Shown one piece after another: positions 63,385 through 64,000 of a stretch of DNA of 64,000 bases. How positions within the stretch are numbered: position 1 is the first letter of the stretch; every line of letters begins with the position of its first letter. The DNA is taken from assembly GCF_015832195.1 (NCBI RefSeq), contig NC_052026.1, positions 10,399,619-10,463,618 on the forward strand. Direction: 5' to 3'. Position numbers and translations under genes: made by a program. The stretch is from Motacilla alba alba (lineage: Eukaryota; Chordata; Aves; Passeriformes; Motacillidae). The notes beneath the pieces are model-generated. The model did no database searches, was not told the origin of the DNA, and saw only the letters and a program-made list of their open reading frames with translations.

Positions 63385-64000
63385 GGTGAGCAGATTCATG
63401 CCAACTTTGTGGTGGAATGTGGATTTGATTCCAAAAAGTATTGACAGTTTCATAAAAATAATTTAAGTATGGAATTTTATCATTAAAGCAAATTGTTTTT
63501 CTCATCTTTGTTTCCAGTGTGAGGAGCAAATACATTTTTCTCTGTGTATACCAGTTTGGCAGTAGAAGTAATTCTATTTTTTTCCCTCCAACACAGGATA
63601 ATAGAAACCAAAAGAAAAATATAAAAATTTTATAAAATAAATAATATAACATGTTGTTCATTTTTTATTGGAAAGCAATCAAATATCTTGTTACAAGAAT
63701 ATTTTTCTTCTGTAAAATACATTGAGCTTTTTTTTCAAAAAGCTCTTCCTTATGGGGGGGAGGTAATGATTTAGTTTAAATCTTTGGCTTTTCCTTGTGA
63801 AGGTTTCTGAAGGGCAGAGTCTGCTGGAGTATTAAAACAGAGTTTAGTGCTGTCTTTGGAATTGGGTGGTATTTGGCAGTCTGAGTATCAGTGCTGCCAA
63901 ATACAATATGATTCAAACACCACTAATAGTTTCTACTTAGCCATATGTGCGATTTTGTAAATGCCTATGGAAATTGTGCAATACTCATTTTTTTGGGATG

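Larger units (their letters stand above)
60524..64000. other. Non-coding spacer, contains one long open frame
   Basis: Mostly AT-rich spacer with an A run at 62882-62906 and (AAAT)n at 63369-63384. An open frame of 216 codons on the minus strand covers 63011-63661. Its N-terminal half is Phe/Ile/Leu-rich. Its C-terminal third is basic, includes the word KLKKLEKLRDVNWQLEMGK, and corresponds to a GC-richer patch at 63010-63230. No family is recognised, so no gene is called. Confidence 0.5.

Noticed and set aside
1..64000. tRNA, rRNA, CRISPR array, bacterial operon or viral element
   Set aside because: No B-box-type tRNA motif, no rRNA segment, no regularly spaced repeats, and no recognisable viral or bacterial protein was found on reading both strands.

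Overview
The window reads as vertebrate nuclear DNA, and most likely bird. It is AT-rich and CpG-poor, with no bacterial-style gene packing. Two insertions, at 46855-47081 and 50168-50232, match the 3' end of the chicken repeat 1 (CR1) LINE, including its short octamer-type tail (ATTCTATGA-like). CR1 is the dominant interspersed repeat of birds. The window holds many short tracts of mixed G and T runs, or A and C runs on the other strand. I associate these with songbird genomes, but that part is inference from memory.

I found no protein-coding gene, tRNA, rRNA or recognisable pseudogene that I can support. Nearly all open frames are short and have the composition of translated AT-rich spacer. 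Two exceptions are reported as candidates only: a 184-nt stretch on the minus strand (23333-23516) that is flanked by good splice signals and open throughout, and an unusually long minus-strand open frame of 216 codons (63011-63661). I recognise no protein family in either. The window is therefore either a gene desert or the inside of a very long intron. An apparent T-over-A and G-over-C excess on the + strand would fit an intron of a + strand gene, but no exon confirms it.

Layout: 1-21 kb is mostly plain spacer with a decayed ancient repeat near 4.7 kb, a possible conserved block near 6.3-6.5 kb and a GT-rich tract at 12.7 kb. From 21 to 26.3 kb there is a concentration of complex, transposon-free sequence rich in homeodomain-like, SOX-like and E-box-like cores. 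It looks like a cluster of conserved non-coding elements, i.e. candidate developmental enhancers. Similar but smaller candidates lie near 28.6, 32.4-33.2, 37.9-39.0, 53.4-53.7 and 60.1-60.4 kb. The 39-50 kb part carries most of the repeats: simple tracts, a purine-rich strand-asymmetric block, the two CR1 copies, and worn MIR-like and other old amniote repeats. The last 13 kb is spacer with one homeobox-type candidate element at 60.1-60.4 kb and simple repeats.

The regulatory calls rest on reading the sequence by eye (complexity, palindromes, factor-type cores) and not on alignment, so their confidence is low to moderate. Whole-genome alignment would settle most of them.
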